From assembly GCA_023410875.1 (NCBI GenBank), contig JAEYPH010000019.1, positions 1 through 64,000 of the forward strand: DNA of 64,000 nucleotides. Direction: 5' to 3'. The notes below the pieces were generated by a model. That model worked only from the letters and a program-made list of their open reading frames with translations, ran no database searches and was not told where the DNA came from. The first letter of the stretch is position 1. Each line of letters opens with the position of its first letter. Below are positions 17,164 through 26,129 of this stretch, piece after piece. The position numbers and the translations under genes are program-made. The stretch is from Bacillota bacterium. GTDB taxonomy: Bacteria > Bacillota > Clostridia > Christensenellales > UMGS416.

Positions 17164-18840
17164 TTAAATTTCCACGATGATCGGCAGGATCATCGGGCTG
17201 CGTTTGGTCTTCTCATAGAGGAACCTGCGCAGGTCGTTTCGCAGATCGCTCTTGATGTTGGCCCAGTCGGAGGATTTGCCGCGGGAGCGGGCCTTCTCCA
17301 CAAAGGCGTTGATGAACTTGCGCACCTCTTCCATCATCTCGTCGGATTCCTTGACGTATACGAACCCACGGGAGATGACCTCCGGCGCGATCAGCAGCGT
17401 GCCCTGCTCCCGGCTGACCGTCATCACGACGACCAGCAGACCGTCCTGTGCCAGGTGCTTGCGGTCGCGCAACACAACGTTGCCGATGTCGCCCACGCCC
17501 AAGCCATCCACCATAACGCCGCCGGCCTGCACCGTATCGCCCATGCTGGCGCCGCGGTCACGGCTGAATTCGATGACGCGCCCGTTTTCCGGGATGAAGA
17601 TGTTCTTGCGGTTCATGCCCAATGATTCAGCCAGTTGGCCATGCTGTTTCAGGTGCCGGTATTCGCCGTGCATGGGGATGAAGTACTTCGCCTTGGCCAG
17701 CGTATGAATGAGCTTGAGCTCCTCCTGGCACGCGTGGCCGGAGGCGTGAATCTCTGCCAGCGCGTCATAAATGACGGTGGCGCCCATGCGGAACAACTGA
17801 TCGATGACGCGATTGACGTATTTCTCGTTGCCGGGGATGGGCTTGGCCGAGAAGATGACCGTGTCGCCGGAGCGGATCTCGATCTGGTTGTGCTCGCCGC
17901 CAGCCATACGCACGAGACCCGACATGGGCTCGCCCTGGCTGCCGGTTGTGATGACGACCAGGCGCTTGTCGTTAAGGTTCTTGACCTTCTCCAGCGCCAC
18001 GATGCTGTCCTCGCGCACCTTGAGATAACCCAGTTCCTGGGCCATCGTCGCGATCTTGACCATGCTGCGCCCGGCAAAGCACACCTTGCGCGAATAGTGC
18101 TGCGCCGCGTCGATGATCTGCTGAATGCGGTGCACATTGCTGGAGAACGTGGAGATGATGATGCGCCCCTTGATGTCGCGGAACAACGCGTCCAGATTAG
18201 CCCCCACATGGGATTCGCTCAGCGAATACCCCGGGCGCTCCACATTGGTGCTCTCGCACATCAGCAGCAGCACGCCCTCCTCCCCCAGCTGGGCAAAGCG
18301 CGCAAAGTCCATGACCTCGCCGTCCACCGGTGTATAATCGATCTTGAAGTCGCCGGTCAGCAGCACCACGCCCACCGGCGTTGTGATGGCCAGCGCCACA
18401 GAATCCATGATGCTGTGGCTGGTCTTGATGAATTCCACCGTGAAACAGCCCAATTGCACCTTCTGCCGGGGCGTTACCTCGTGGCACACGGTGTTGCGCA
18501 GGCCGTTCTCGGCCATCTTGTATTGAGCAAGCATGATCGTAAGCTTGGTGCCGTAGATGGGCACGTTGAGAGACTTGGCCACATAGGGCAGCGCGCCGAT
18601 GTGGTCCTCATGGCCGTGGGTCAGCACGATGCCGCGGACCTTCTGGCGGTTCTTCTCCAGATAGGTGATGTCGGGGATGACCAGATCGATACCGGGCATC
18701 TCCTCGGTGGGAAAGGCCAAGCCCGCGTCCACGACGATGATGTCGTTTCCGTATTCGAGCACGGTCATGTTTTTACCGATTTCCTCCACGCCCCCAATGG
18801 GTATCACCCTGAGCCTGGCAGTGGTTTTTGTTTTTGTCAT
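17164..18840 (-). CDS. rnj: Ribonuclease J
   Basis: A 558-residue metallo-beta-lactamase/beta-CASP nuclease. The zinc motif is THGHEDH at residues 74-80. Other blocks are the GDFKIDYTPVDG motif, the beta-CASP region (FSSNVHRIQQIIDAA), HASGHA, MHGEYRHLKQH, and the RNase J C-terminal domain ending MILPIIVEI. RNase J combines 5'-3' exonuclease and endonuclease activity in Firmicutes mRNA decay and rRNA maturation. It is first gene of the rnj-lysO-mltG operon. Confidence 0.96.
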   Translation of the reverse strand: MTKTKTTARLRVIPIGGVEEIGKNMTVLEYGNDIIVVDAGLAFPTEEMPGIDLVIPDITYLEKNRQKVRGIVLTHGHEDHIGALPYVAKSLNVPIYGTKLTIMLAQYKMAENGLRNTVCHEVTPRQKVQLGCFTVEFIKTSHSIMDSVALAITTPVGVVLLTGDFKIDYTPVDGEVMDFARFAQLGEEGVLLLMCESTNVERPGYSLSESHVGANLDALFRDIKGRIIISTFSSNVHRIQQIIDAAQHYSRKVCFAGRSMVKIATMAQELGYLKVREDSIVALEKVKNLNDKRLVVITTGSQGEPMSGLVRMAGGEHNQIEIRSGDTVIFSAKPIPGNEKYVNRVIDQLFRMGATVIYDALAEIHASGHACQEELKLIHTLAKAKYFIPMHGEYRHLKQHGQLAESLGMNRKNIFIPENGRVIEFSRDRGASMGDTVQAGGVMVDGLGVGDIGNVVLRDRKHLAQDGLLVVVMTVSREQGTLLIAPEVISRGFVYVKESDEMMEEVRKFINAFVEKARSRGKSSDWANIKSDLRNDLRRFLYEKTKRSPMILPIIVEI

Positions 18841-19200
18841 GGGTATTCCTCCGTTATTCTTTCACACTCAGTATGAGCAAACGGCGAGGCAACTAAAATG
18901 ATTTCATCGTCGCTATGGAAAAACCAGGCGACGGTCAAATGCGATTTCAATGGCCCTGCGTTTCAGGCCAGCCGGCATGCGTGTGCAGCCGGTTGTCGTA
19001 GTTGGTTGATATCGGGGCTGTCGTGCTAAGTACATGATGCATTTACTACATATTAAAGAAAGGGATTTCGCGCCTACTGGCGCGACCAAAGGGCTTTCCG
19101 ATCGCCCTTTGGAAACCTTCGGACCCGATCATTGAATACGTATGTGATCACGTGGCTAACACAACAGCCCAGTAGTCCTATTGTTACAAAGCAGATGGTG
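18841..19200. other. Intergenic region between rnj and pduL
   Basis: No coding sequence is supported here. It holds the upstream region of rnj (no clear promoter could be assigned) and one copy of the dispersed double-hairpin repeat at 19060-19122. Confidence 0.5.
19060..19122 (-). repeat. Dispersed double-hairpin repeat, copy 1
   Basis: On the minus strand CCAAAGGGC/GCCCTTTGG is a 9-bp stem, followed at once by TCGCGCC/GGCGCGA, a 7-bp stem with loop AGTA. It shares nearly all of its 60 bases with the copies at 32902 and 59272. It lies about 80 bases downstream of the pduL stop in the same orientation. Confidence 0.85.
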
Positions 19201-19776
19201 TTACGGAATTACGATCTGCCCCTGGCAGCCGTCCCGCTGGATTAGCGCGGCGTTGGCCTCGTCGGTGTCCACATGCATGGACAGCTTGAACGACGGGCTC
19301 ACCCGCACCACGACTTCGCCGAACTGCACCGGGCGGGCCGTCAGCGCCCGCACTTCCACGATTTGCTTGTCGTGCACGCCCAGACGGGCGGCGTCTTCAG
19401 GGGTCATGTGGATGTGGCGCTTGGCCACGATGAGGCCGGTGTCCAGCGTCACCTCGCCGCAGGGGCCGCGCAGCACCACGCCGGGGGTGCTGGCAATGTC
19501 GCCGCTCTCGCGCACCACGGTGGGCAGACCCAGCGCAAAGCTGTCGGTTACCGATACTTCCACCTGGGAAGCCGGACGCTCAGGGCCCAGTATGGCCACG
19601 TTCTTGAAGGAACTCTTGGGACCCACAACGTCCACGCGCTCTTCGCTGAGGAACTGGCCGGGCTGCGACAGGTCGCGCTTGAAGGTCAGCTTCTTGCCGG
19701 GCCCGAAAAGCTTCTCCACATCGGCGGCGGACAGATGCACGTGGCGGGCGGATACTTCGATCAGAAATGTGCTCAT
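19201..19776 (-). CDS. pduL: Phosphate propanoyltransferase (PduL family)
   Basis: A 191-residue PduL-type acyltransferase. It carries the two zinc-binding motifs of the family, SARHVHLS near residue 9 and AKRHIHM near residue 118, plus the repeated beta-barrel halves. PduL transfers acyl groups between CoA and phosphate and replaces the unrelated Pta in many Clostridia, so this could be the acetate-forming phosphotransacetylase. No microcompartment genes are nearby and there is no extra N-terminal encapsulation helix. AAGGAG precedes the start. Confidence 0.9.
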   Translation of the reverse strand: MSTFLIEVSARHVHLSAADVEKLFGPGKKLTFKRDLSQPGQFLSEERVDVVGPKSSFKNVAILGPERPASQVEVSVTDSFALGLPTVVRESGDIASTPGVVLRGPCGEVTLDTGLIVAKRHIHMTPEDAARLGVHDKQIVEVRALTARPVQFGEVVVRVSPSFKLSMHVDTDEANAALIQRDGCQGQIVIP

Positions 19777-19791
19777 TGGTATATCTCCTTG

Positions 19792-20238
19792 TTAGTAATA
19801 GTATGCAATTGCTATCGCTATGCCCAGCATGCTGCCGGCCACAACCTCCACGGGCGTGTGGCCCAGCAGCTCCTTGAGCTTTTTCTCGTTGATGTAGTGC
19901 TCAGCGTAATAGTTCTCTATGAGCTCGTTGAGCAGCTTGGCCTGTTTGCCCGCGGCGCGGCGCACGCCGGCGGCGTCATACATGACGACCAGCGCGATCA
20001 CCGTGGCTATGCCAAAGATCGCCGAATCGAATCCATTGAGCAGCCCGGCCATTGTGGCGGCGCACGTGACCGACGCCGAGTGGGAGCTGGGCATGCCGCC
20101 GGAGCCAAACAGGCGCACCAAGTCCAGCTTGCGCTGGAAAATCAGCGTCAGCACGACTTTGATGAGCTGCGCCAGCACCCAGGCGATCACCGTGGACATC
20201 AGTATTTGGTTGTGGACCAACTGCTGCAAGACATCCAT
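19792..20238 (-). CDS. Divergent PAP2 family membrane protein
   Basis: A 148-residue protein of the DUF212/divergent PAP2 group. It has a hydrophobic N-terminus (MSTVIAWVLAQLIKVVLTLIF), the phosphatase-like motif GGMPSSHSASV, a middle membrane pair, and C-terminal GHTPVEVVAGSMLGIAIAIAYYY. The Ser-His pair of the acid phosphatase superfamily is present. It lies six bases after ispA, so it may act on a prenyl diphosphate; that is inference from position only. Confidence 0.85.
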   Translation of the reverse strand: MDVLQQLVHNQILMSTVIAWVLAQLIKVVLTLIFQRKLDLVRLFGSGGMPSSHSASVTCAATMAGLLNGFDSAIFGIATVIALVVMYDAAGVRRAAGKQAKLLNELIENYYAEHYINEKKLKELLGHTPVEVVAGSMLGIAIAIAYYY

Positions 20239-20244
20239 ATCGGG

Positions 20245-21144
20245 CTATTTCTTTCTGTGGTGGATGTATTGGGCCAGCAGGCGGAAAAACGCGCCGTCTT
20301 CCAGGCAAACCACGGAGTCTTCCGCCTTCTCGGCATGCTGCCGGGCCAGCTCTTTGGCGCGTTCCAGTCCGTAGAGCGTCACATAGGTCGTCTTGCTCTC
20401 CTGCTGGTCCTTGCCCACGGTCTTTCCCATCTCCGCTTCGGAGCCCTCGCAATCCAGTATGTCGTCGGTGATCTGGAACAGCATGCCCAGATGGTAGCCA
20501 TACTCACGCATGCACTGCACGGTCGTGTCGTCGGGATCGTTGAGCGCGATGCCGCTTAAGATCGCGGCGGACAGCAGCGCGCCGGTCTTTTTCAGGTGCA
20601 TGTCCTGCAGGTCGGCTTCGGTCGTGAACCTGCCAGTGGCCAGAATGTCCAGGCTCTGGCCGCCGATCATACCGCGGCTGCCCGACGCCTCGGCGATGTG
20701 CTGGGCGGTGCGCAGCGCGGCAGGCCCGCGGGCGATGCATGCCTCGATCATGACCTCGTAGGCCAGGTTGAGCAGGCCGTCGCCGGCCAGCAGCGCCATG
20801 GCATCGCCGTAGATCACGTGATTGGTGGGCTTGCCCCGGCGCAGCGTGTCATTGTCCATGCAGGGCAGGTCGTCGTGGATCAGCGAATAGGTGTGGATCA
20901 TCTCGATGGCGCAGGCAAAGGGCAGAGCGCGCGCTTCGGAACCGCCGGTCAGGTCGTTGGCGGCCAGCAGGATGGCCGGGCGGATGCGCTTGCCGCCGCC
21001 CAGCAGGCTGTAGGCCATGGCCGCCCGGATCGTGTCCGGCGTGCCCTTCTGGCGATCCAGGTAACCGGCCAGCGCCGCGTCGATGATTCGCGCTTTGTCA
21101 CTGAGATAGGCCTGGCAGTCGGCGACGCTATTCATCGGTCTCAT
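20245..21144 (-). CDS. ispA: Polyprenyl (farnesyl) diphosphate synthase
   Basis: A 299-residue trans-isoprenyl diphosphate synthase. The first Asp-rich motif is DDLPCMDND followed by LRRGKPTNH; the second is QITDDILD. The substrate region GGGKRIRPAILLAA is complete. The length fits farnesyl diphosphate synthase. The ATG at 21144 overlaps the end of xseB and has GAGGTGAG before it. The position after xseB is the classic clostridial order. Confidence 0.93.
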   Translation of the reverse strand: MRPMNSVADCQAYLSDKARIIDAALAGYLDRQKGTPDTIRAAMAYSLLGGGKRIRPAILLAANDLTGGSEARALPFACAIEMIHTYSLIHDDLPCMDNDTLRRGKPTNHVIYGDAMALLAGDGLLNLAYEVMIEACIARGPAALRTAQHIAEASGSRGMIGGQSLDILATGRFTTEADLQDMHLKKTGALLSAAILSGIALNDPDDTTVQCMREYGYHLGMLFQITDDILDCEGSEAEMGKTVGKDQQESKTTYVTLYGLERAKELARQHAEKAEDSVVCLEDGAFFRLLAQYIHHRKK

Positions 21145-21379
21145 CAAAGCTCACCTCATTCAATATCGTATTCTCTTGCACGAGCATCATAACCTTGCTG
21201 CGGCTGACGTCCAGCTTGCCGCGGCACAGCGCTGCCAGCTTCACGCCCTCTTCATACAGGCCGGTGGTCTCATCCAGCGTCAGCTTGCCACCCTCCAGGC
21301 GGCGCACGATGTCTTCCAGCCGCTCCATGGCCTGCTCGAAGCCCGGCTCCGGTGTAGCTTCCTTCTTGCGGGTCGGCAT
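21128..21379 (-). CDS. xseB: Exodeoxyribonuclease VII small subunit
   Basis: An 83-residue protein with the XseB pattern FEQAMERLEDIVRRLEGGKLTLDETTGLYEEGVKLAALCRGKL, two helices forming a coiled-coil pair. GGAGGG precedes the ATG at 21379; the much longer open frame upstream is a shadow of xseA. It starts just after the xseA stop and its end overlaps the ispA start, so expression is coupled. Confidence 0.93.
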   Translation of the reverse strand: MPTRKKEATPEPGFEQAMERLEDIVRRLEGGKLTLDETTGLYEEGVKLAALCRGKLDVSRSKVMMLVQENTILNEVSFDETDE

Positions 21380-21387
21380 TATCCCTC

Positions 21388-22578
21388 CTACAGCACGCGC
21401 GCCTGTCGGGCGGCATCGGCAAATCGTATATCCACGGTCTGGCCCGGCGCAAGCTCGCCGGCGCGGGCGATGTAGCGGCCCTCGTCGGGGCTGTAGACGG
21501 CGGCATAACCGCGGCCCAGCACCGCCATGGGGTTCAGATCGCCCAGCCGGTTGCCGAGCATCGCCACGCGGGCATCCAGTGCGGTCAGTTCCCGGTTGGC
21601 GGCGTTGTCCAGCCGCTCGCGCAGGCCGTCCAGCCGCAGCGCCATCTGGGTCACGCGCTCCCGGGGGCCGTGCAGCGCCAGGCCCTGCTCCAGCAGCGCC
21701 AGCCGTGCTTCCTCCCGGGCCAGCCGGTGCATCATGGCGCCTGCTGCGCGGCCGCGCAGTTCGTCCACGGCGCGCAGCAGCGCCATCGCGTCTGGCACCG
21801 CCAGCTCCGCCGCTTCCGAAGGCGTGGCCGCCCGCAGGTCCGCGGCGAAATCCGCCAGGGAGAAATCCGTCTCGTGGCCGATGGCTGTGACGACGGGGAT
21901 GCGGCTTTCCACAATGGCCCGCACGACGGCCTCGTCGTTGAACTCCCAAAGATCCTCAAAGGAGCCTCCGCCGCGCCCGACGATCAGCATGTCCACGGTT
22001 CCCAGGCGGTTGAAGGCCTGTATGCCCCGGGCGATCTCCATCGCCGCGCCGTCGCCCTGCACCCTGACCGGATAGAGCACGATCTGCGTGCGGGGGTTCC
22101 GCCGCCGGGCGATGCGGATGATGTCGCGGATGACAGCACCCGTGGGCGACGTGACCACGCCCACACGCTTAGGCATCACAGGCAGCGGCCGCTTGCGCTC
22201 ACTGTCGAAATAGCCCAGCGCCCGAAAGCGCTCCTTGCGCTGCTCGAAGAGCACGTACAGGCTGCCAAACCCGGAGGTTTCCACCTCACGGACGTAAAAA
22301 TTGACCTGCCCCTGCTCGCTGTAGAAGCCCAATCGTCCCCGGGCGCTGACCTTCATGCCCTCGGTCACCTTCTGCCCCACGCGCTGGTCCTGGCGGAACC
22401 ACACGCAGCGCAGTACGGCGCGCTCATCCTTGAGCGTGAAGTAGGCATGGCCGGAGGCTGCCCGCTTGAAATCCGACACCTCGCCGCGCACCCGCAGGTT
22501 CTGCAGCCGCGGCTCGCTGTCGAAGCTCTTCTTCAGGAACTCCCCGACTTCAGAGACGGTGAACACCCATTCGGTCAT
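21388..22578 (-). CDS. xseA: Exodeoxyribonuclease VII large subunit
   Basis: A 396-residue protein. It has the N-terminal OB-fold (VRGEVSDFKRAASGHAYFTLKDE), the catalytic region VVTSPTGAVIRDI and VGRGGGSFEDLWEFNDE, then AIGHETDFSLADFAADLRAATPSEAAEL, a long coiled-coil segment, and the C-terminal RGYAAVYS. The start overlaps the folD stop (ATGA). With XseB it forms the single-strand exonuclease. Confidence 0.95.
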   Translation of the reverse strand: MTEWVFTVSEVGEFLKKSFDSEPRLQNLRVRGEVSDFKRAASGHAYFTLKDERAVLRCVWFRQDQRVGQKVTEGMKVSARGRLGFYSEQGQVNFYVREVETSGFGSLYVLFEQRKERFRALGYFDSERKRPLPVMPKRVGVVTSPTGAVIRDIIRIARRRNPRTQIVLYPVRVQGDGAAMEIARGIQAFNRLGTVDMLIVGRGGGSFEDLWEFNDEAVVRAIVESRIPVVTAIGHETDFSLADFAADLRAATPSEAAELAVPDAMALLRAVDELRGRAAGAMMHRLAREEARLALLEQGLALHGPRERVTQMALRLDGLRERLDNAANRELTALDARVAMLGNRLGDLNPMAVLGRGYAAVYSPDEGRYIARAGELAPGQTVDIRFADAARQARVL

Positions 22579-23417
22579 TTCGCAGCCGCTTCCAGCGTGT
22601 TCTCCAGTAGCATGGCCCGGGTCATGGGCCCCACACCGCCGGGCACCGGCGTAATCCAGCCGGCCACTTCTTGGGCCTGTTCAAAAGCCACGTCGCCGAC
22701 CATGCCGTCCTCGGTGCGGTTGATGCCCACGTCGATGACTGCGGCGCCGGGCTTGATCATGTCGGCGGTGATGAACTCCGGTTTTCCGATGGCGGCCACA
22801 AGGATGTCCGCCTGGCGGGTAATGGATGCCAGATCGGCGGTGCGGCTGTGGCACATGGTCACCGTGGCGTGCTCGGCCAGCAGCAGCAGAGCCGCCGGTT
22901 TGCCCACGATGTTGCTGCGCCCCACAACCACGGCGTGCTTGCCGCGGATGTCGATGCCGGCGTCTTTCAGCAGCCACACGACCGCCCGGGGCGTGCAGGG
23001 CACAAAGCCGCTGCCGCCGGTGGTCAGCAGGCCCACGTTGATCAGGTGGAAGCCGTCCACGTCCTTAGCCGGATCTATGGCCAGTATCACGGCGGATTCA
23101 TCCAGATGCTTGGGCAGCGGCAGCTGCACCAGGATGCCGTGGATGCGCGGGTCGGCGTTGAGGCTATGTATCAGCGCCAGCAGCGTCTCCATCGTTGTGT
23201 CCATGCTCAACCGATGTACCTGCGAATGGAAGCCCACCTGCTGGCAGTCCTTCTCCTTGCTGTTGACATAGATGTGGGAAGCCGGGTCGTCGCCTACTAA
23301 AACAACTGCCAGACCAGGGGTGATCCCCTTCTCCTGCTTTAGCTGGGCGGCCTGCGCGGCGACGCGTTTGCGGATGGCACGGGCTGCGGCCTTGCCGTCG
23401 ATCAATTGTGCGCTCAT
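22575..23417 (-). CDS. folD: Methylenetetrahydrofolate dehydrogenase/cyclohydrolase FolD
   Basis: A 280-residue bifunctional folate enzyme. Characteristic blocks are YVNSKEKDCQQVGF (catalytic Lys), GILVQLPLPKHLDE, KDVDGFH, GRSNIVGKPAALLLL (NADP site) and PGGVGPMTRAMLLENT. GAGGAGC precedes the ATG at 23417; the longer frame is a shadow of the upstream gene. It overlaps xseA by four bases and supplies one-carbon units to purine and formyl-Met synthesis. Confidence 0.95.
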   Translation of the reverse strand: MSAQLIDGKAAARAIRKRVAAQAAQLKQEKGITPGLAVVLVGDDPASHIYVNSKEKDCQQVGFHSQVHRLSMDTTMETLLALIHSLNADPRIHGILVQLPLPKHLDESAVILAIDPAKDVDGFHLINVGLLTTGGSGFVPCTPRAVVWLLKDAGIDIRGKHAVVVGRSNIVGKPAALLLLAEHATVTMCHSRTADLASITRQADILVAAIGKPEFITADMIKPGAAVIDVGINRTEDGMVGDVAFEQAQEVAGWITPVPGGVGPMTRAMLLENTLEAAAK

Positions 23418-24364
23418 GGGTGCTCCTCTATCGTAAAAAATTGATGACCCAACATGGCCACGCCCACGGCGTTGTCGCTGGACAAGCCCGGCGCGGCAAA
23501 GCGCGCTTCCACACCCTGCGCCGCCAACCGCGCCGCCCACTGGCCACGCAGATAGCCGTTGGATGCCACGCCGCCGATGAACAGCACCCGGCGCAACCCG
23601 CGCTCTTGCGCTGCGTGCAGCGCCATGGCCGCAAAGGCCTCTGCCAGCGCCGCCTGCAAGGCGTGGGCCACGGCAGCGCCGTCGGCGCCGGCCTCTATGG
23701 CCCGCTGGGCGGCGGCTTCCGCGCCGCTCAGGTTGCAGTCAGCGCCGCTCACGCGCACCTTGATGCCCAGATTTTGCGGGCGCTCACAGCGCAGCGCCAG
23801 CTGCTCCAGCGCCGGCCCCGCCGGAAAGGGCAGGCCCAACGCCACGCCCACGCGGTCGATGAGCTGGCCCGCGTGCACATCCAGCCCCTGGCCCACGATC
23901 TCCACAAAAAAACCGCCCGGCCGCGGCGCGGCGCACAACAGCTCCGTGGTGCCGCCAGACAGGTGAAACGCCAAAAACGATTCCCGAAACGCCTCGGCCG
24001 CCCCCAGACATCCGGCGGCGATGTGGCCCTCCTGATGGGAACTGCGCATAAGCGGCACGCCCAGCGCGCTGGCCAGGCTTCTGGCCGCCCCCGAGCCCGC
24101 CGTGAACACCGGCATGTAGCTGCCCTCCACCGGACGCGGGCGCTCGCTCACGGCAATGGCTTCCACACGGCCCTTTAACCCACCCAGCCGCTCGAAGAGC
24201 TGTGGCAGCTGCTGCACATGGGCAAACAGCGCGTCGCTCTGGCGCATACCCCGGCTGCCCTGCGGCGCGCGCAGCAGAAGCCTTTCGTCGGCTTGCAGGC
24301 CGGCGTCGCCATATAGGGCGACCGATGTCGTATAACAGCTGGTGTCGATGCCCAGCACCGTCAT
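23414..24364 (-). CDS. TsaD-like (peptidase M22/Kae1-like) protein
   Basis: A 316-residue ASKHA-fold protein: GIDTSCYTTSVALYG, the metal motif HQEGH, FHLSGGTTELL, IGGVASNGYLR, and SSDNAVGVAMLG. It resembles TsaD, but the N-terminal and central loops are shorter and more divergent, and the context (nusB-M22-folD) is that of a second TsaD-like protein common in Clostridia. It is therefore probably not the tRNA t6A enzyme itself. It starts at an ATG overlapping the nusB stop (ATGA). Confidence 0.8.
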   Translation of the reverse strand: MTVLGIDTSCYTTSVALYGDAGLQADERLLLRAPQGSRGMRQSDALFAHVQQLPQLFERLGGLKGRVEAIAVSERPRPVEGSYMPVFTAGSGAARSLASALGVPLMRSSHQEGHIAAGCLGAAEAFRESFLAFHLSGGTTELLCAAPRPGGFFVEIVGQGLDVHAGQLIDRVGVALGLPFPAGPALEQLALRCERPQNLGIKVRVSGADCNLSGAEAAAQRAIEAGADGAAVAHALQAALAEAFAAMALHAAQERGLRRVLFIGGVASNGYLRGQWAARLAAQGVEARFAAPGLSSDNAVGVAMLGHQFFTIEEHP

Positions 24365-24798
24365 GGGGCCAGCGCTTCTTGTTTCTTGAACACGGTGGAC
24401 AGCACGCCGTTGACGAACGTGCCGCTGTTCTCGGTGGAATACTGCTTGGCCAGCTCTACACATTCGTTGATCGTGACCGCGCCGGGAATGTCTTCGCGGT
24501 GCAGCAGTTCAAATACGCCCAACCGCAGCACAGCCAAATCCACCTTGGGCAGGCGGCTGAGCTTCCAGGCCACGGCTTCGTCCTCTATGACCTTGTCCAG
24601 CTGCGCGACGTTCTGGCGCACGCCTTCTATCACGCTGTGCAGATATTCCTTGTCGTCTTCGTTGAGCGCGTCCGCGCTGATCGCTTCGCCCACGACGGTT
24701 TCGCCCAGCGTGGTGTGTATGTTGGCGTCCTCGTCGCCGGCCATATCCCAGTGATACAGCAGCAGCACCGCCGATTCCCGGGCCTTCTTTCTACTCAT
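24361..24798 (-). CDS. nusB: Transcription antitermination factor NusB
   Basis: A 145-residue all-helical protein with the NusB core: ARESAVLLLYHWDM, WKLSRLPKVDLAVLRLGVFELLHREDIPGAVTINECVELAKQYSTENSGTFVNGVL split across its two helical halves. GAGGAG precedes the ATG. It binds boxA with NusE in rRNA antitermination. Gene order amaP-DUF2273-nusB is typical of Clostridia. Confidence 0.95.
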   Translation of the reverse strand: MSRKKARESAVLLLYHWDMAGDEDANIHTTLGETVVGEAISADALNEDDKEYLHSVIEGVRQNVAQLDKVIEDEAVAWKLSRLPKVDLAVLRLGVFELLHREDIPGAVTINECVELAKQYSTENSGTFVNGVLSTVFKKQEALAP

Positions 24799-24807
24799 CG
24801 GGGCTCC

Positions 24808-25029
24808 TCATTTGTTTCCTTTTGGCAGTATCCTTTCCACAAACTCCAGGAATTCCTCACGGGAATCGCGATAGACGCCCCAGGCGTACCCCGCGCCGAC
24901 GCACAGCGCGATCAGCAACGTGCGCCAAAAACCCAGCGTGAGAAAAAGCACCGCCACGACCAGCCCTGCGGCCGATCCGATGACGCGGCCGAAATTCTTT
25001 CGTATAAAGGTCGCAACGGTTTCGCGCAT
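24808..25029 (-). CDS. DUF2273 small membrane protein
   Basis: A 73-residue protein with two hydrophobic segments (residues 14-32 and 33-50) after a basic N-terminus, ending in FLEFVERILPKGNK. Its ATG directly abuts the amaP stop (TAAATG). DUF2273 proteins habitually sit with Asp23 and AmaP, forming a membrane-anchored envelope-stress complex. Function otherwise unknown. Confidence 0.85.
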   Translation of the reverse strand: MRETVATFIRKNFGRVIGSAAGLVVAVLFLTLGFWRTLLIALCVGAGYAWGVYRDSREEFLEFVERILPKGNK

Positions 25030-25587
25030 TTAGCGCCCCTTCCCGGCACCGGCAGGCTTGTTGGTGTCCACAAGTATGCCGATCTGGTGGACTGTGAGGC
25101 CGGTGATCGTCTCCAGATGGCTCTTGAGCTCAGTCTGAATCCCGGTGGTCAGTTCCGGCAGCGTCACGCCTTCCTTGACGCACAGGCGCAAGCGCACCAA
25201 CAGGCCGCTCTTGCCTTCCAGCACCGCCGAGGAGCTGGCCGTGACCTCCGGCTTGGTGGCCAGATAGGAGGCCACGATCTGCTTGAGCGTGGCGATGGAG
25301 ATCGCGATCTCGCCGTTTTCACTGGTCTTCAGGCGCGTGTAGAGCGCGCCTCTGCCGGAGCCGTAGCTGGCCGCCAGCAGGCGCACAGCAACCAAAAACA
25401 CCAGCAGCGCGATGCCGCCGATGATCCATTGGTTGACGCTCCACACCGGCAGCAGCGCCTGCAGGAAGATGACGGCGCCCTCAAGTGGGACCAAAGAAAG
25501 CGCCACCGCACCCAACAGGAACGACAGCGCAAGCAGGAACAACAGAACCAGCACCAGCAGGAACTTGTCAAAAATCGTCATTCTCAT
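25030..25587 (-). CDS. amaP: Alkaline-shock membrane anchor AmaP
   Basis: A 185-residue protein with two N-terminal membrane segments (residues 5-28 and 50-72) followed by an Asp23-like soluble domain (GEIAISIATLKQIVASYLATKPEV...). AmaP anchors Asp23 to the membrane in Gram-positive bacteria. It lies between asp23 and DUF2273 in one transcript. GAGG precedes the ATG. Confidence 0.88.
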   Translation of the reverse strand: MRMTIFDKFLLVLVLLFLLALSFLLGAVALSLVPLEGAVIFLQALLPVWSVNQWIIGGIALLVFLVAVRLLAASYGSGRGALYTRLKTSENGEIAISIATLKQIVASYLATKPEVTASSSAVLEGKSGLLVRLRLCVKEGVTLPELTTGIQTELKSHLETITGLTVHQIGILVDTNKPAGAGKGR

Positions 25588-25644
25588 TGGTGTATCCTCG
25601 CTTAAACCTCGGCGCGGCAGGGAACCCCTGCCGCGAACTCTCCC

Positions 25645-26046
25645 CTATTCCGCTACCGGCGGTTCCACCGGCGTTTCCTTGACAAACTGGATGCCCAGCA
25701 CATTGACGTTGACGCGCTCCACGGTGAGCCCGGTCATCGTCTCGATGGCCTTCACGACGTTGGCCTGCACCTTGCGGCTGACCTCGTGGAGCTTATAGCC
25801 GTAGGTCACAACCATGTTGATGTCCACGTTAAGCACCTTGTCGTTGAGCGTGATCTTGATGCCCTTGGCCAGGTTTTTGCGGCCCAGAAGCTCGGCGATG
25901 CCGCCAGCCAGGCCGCCGGACATGCCGGCCACGCCCTCAATCTCTGTGGCGGCCAAACCCGCTATGATGGCAAGGACGTCGTTGGCAAAAGAAACATTGC
26001 CGATTTCGCTGCTCTGCGGCGCATCGGTGGTTTTGTTTTCGGACAT
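25645..26046 (-). CDS. asp23: Asp23/Gls24 family envelope stress protein
   Basis: A 133-residue Asp23 domain protein: ISFANDVLAIIAGLAATEIEGVAGM-type N-terminus, LGRKNLAKGIKI, VDINMVVTYGYKLHEVSRKVQANVVKAIETMTGL. GGAGGTG lies six bases before the ATG at 26046; earlier in-frame codons are not supported. It heads the asp23-amaP-DUF2273-nusB run and has its own promoter at 26101-26129. Confidence 0.93.
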   Translation of the reverse strand: MSENKTTDAPQSSEIGNVSFANDVLAIIAGLAATEIEGVAGMSGGLAGGIAELLGRKNLAKGIKITLNDKVLNVDINMVVTYGYKLHEVSRKVQANVVKAIETMTGLTVERVNVNVLGIQFVKETPVEPPVAE

Positions 26047-26100
26047 TGCGCACACCTCCATAGGCAGGCCGCGGCAGCGGCCGTCGCGTTGCACACCCTT

Positions 26101-26129
26101 ATTATAGCAAAAGTTGCCGCCAATTACAA
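26101..26129 (-). promoter_or_regulatory. asp23 promoter (sigma-A type)
   Basis: On the minus strand TTGTAA (26124-26129), a 17-base spacer and a perfect TATAAT (26101-26106), 55 bases before the asp23 start. Confidence 0.6.

Noticed and set aside
23414..24364. tRNA threonylcarbamoyladenosine synthetase TsaD
   Set aside because: The fold and metal motif agree, but the sequence is divergent and the context is that of the second TsaD-like protein of Clostridia, so the gene symbol was withheld.
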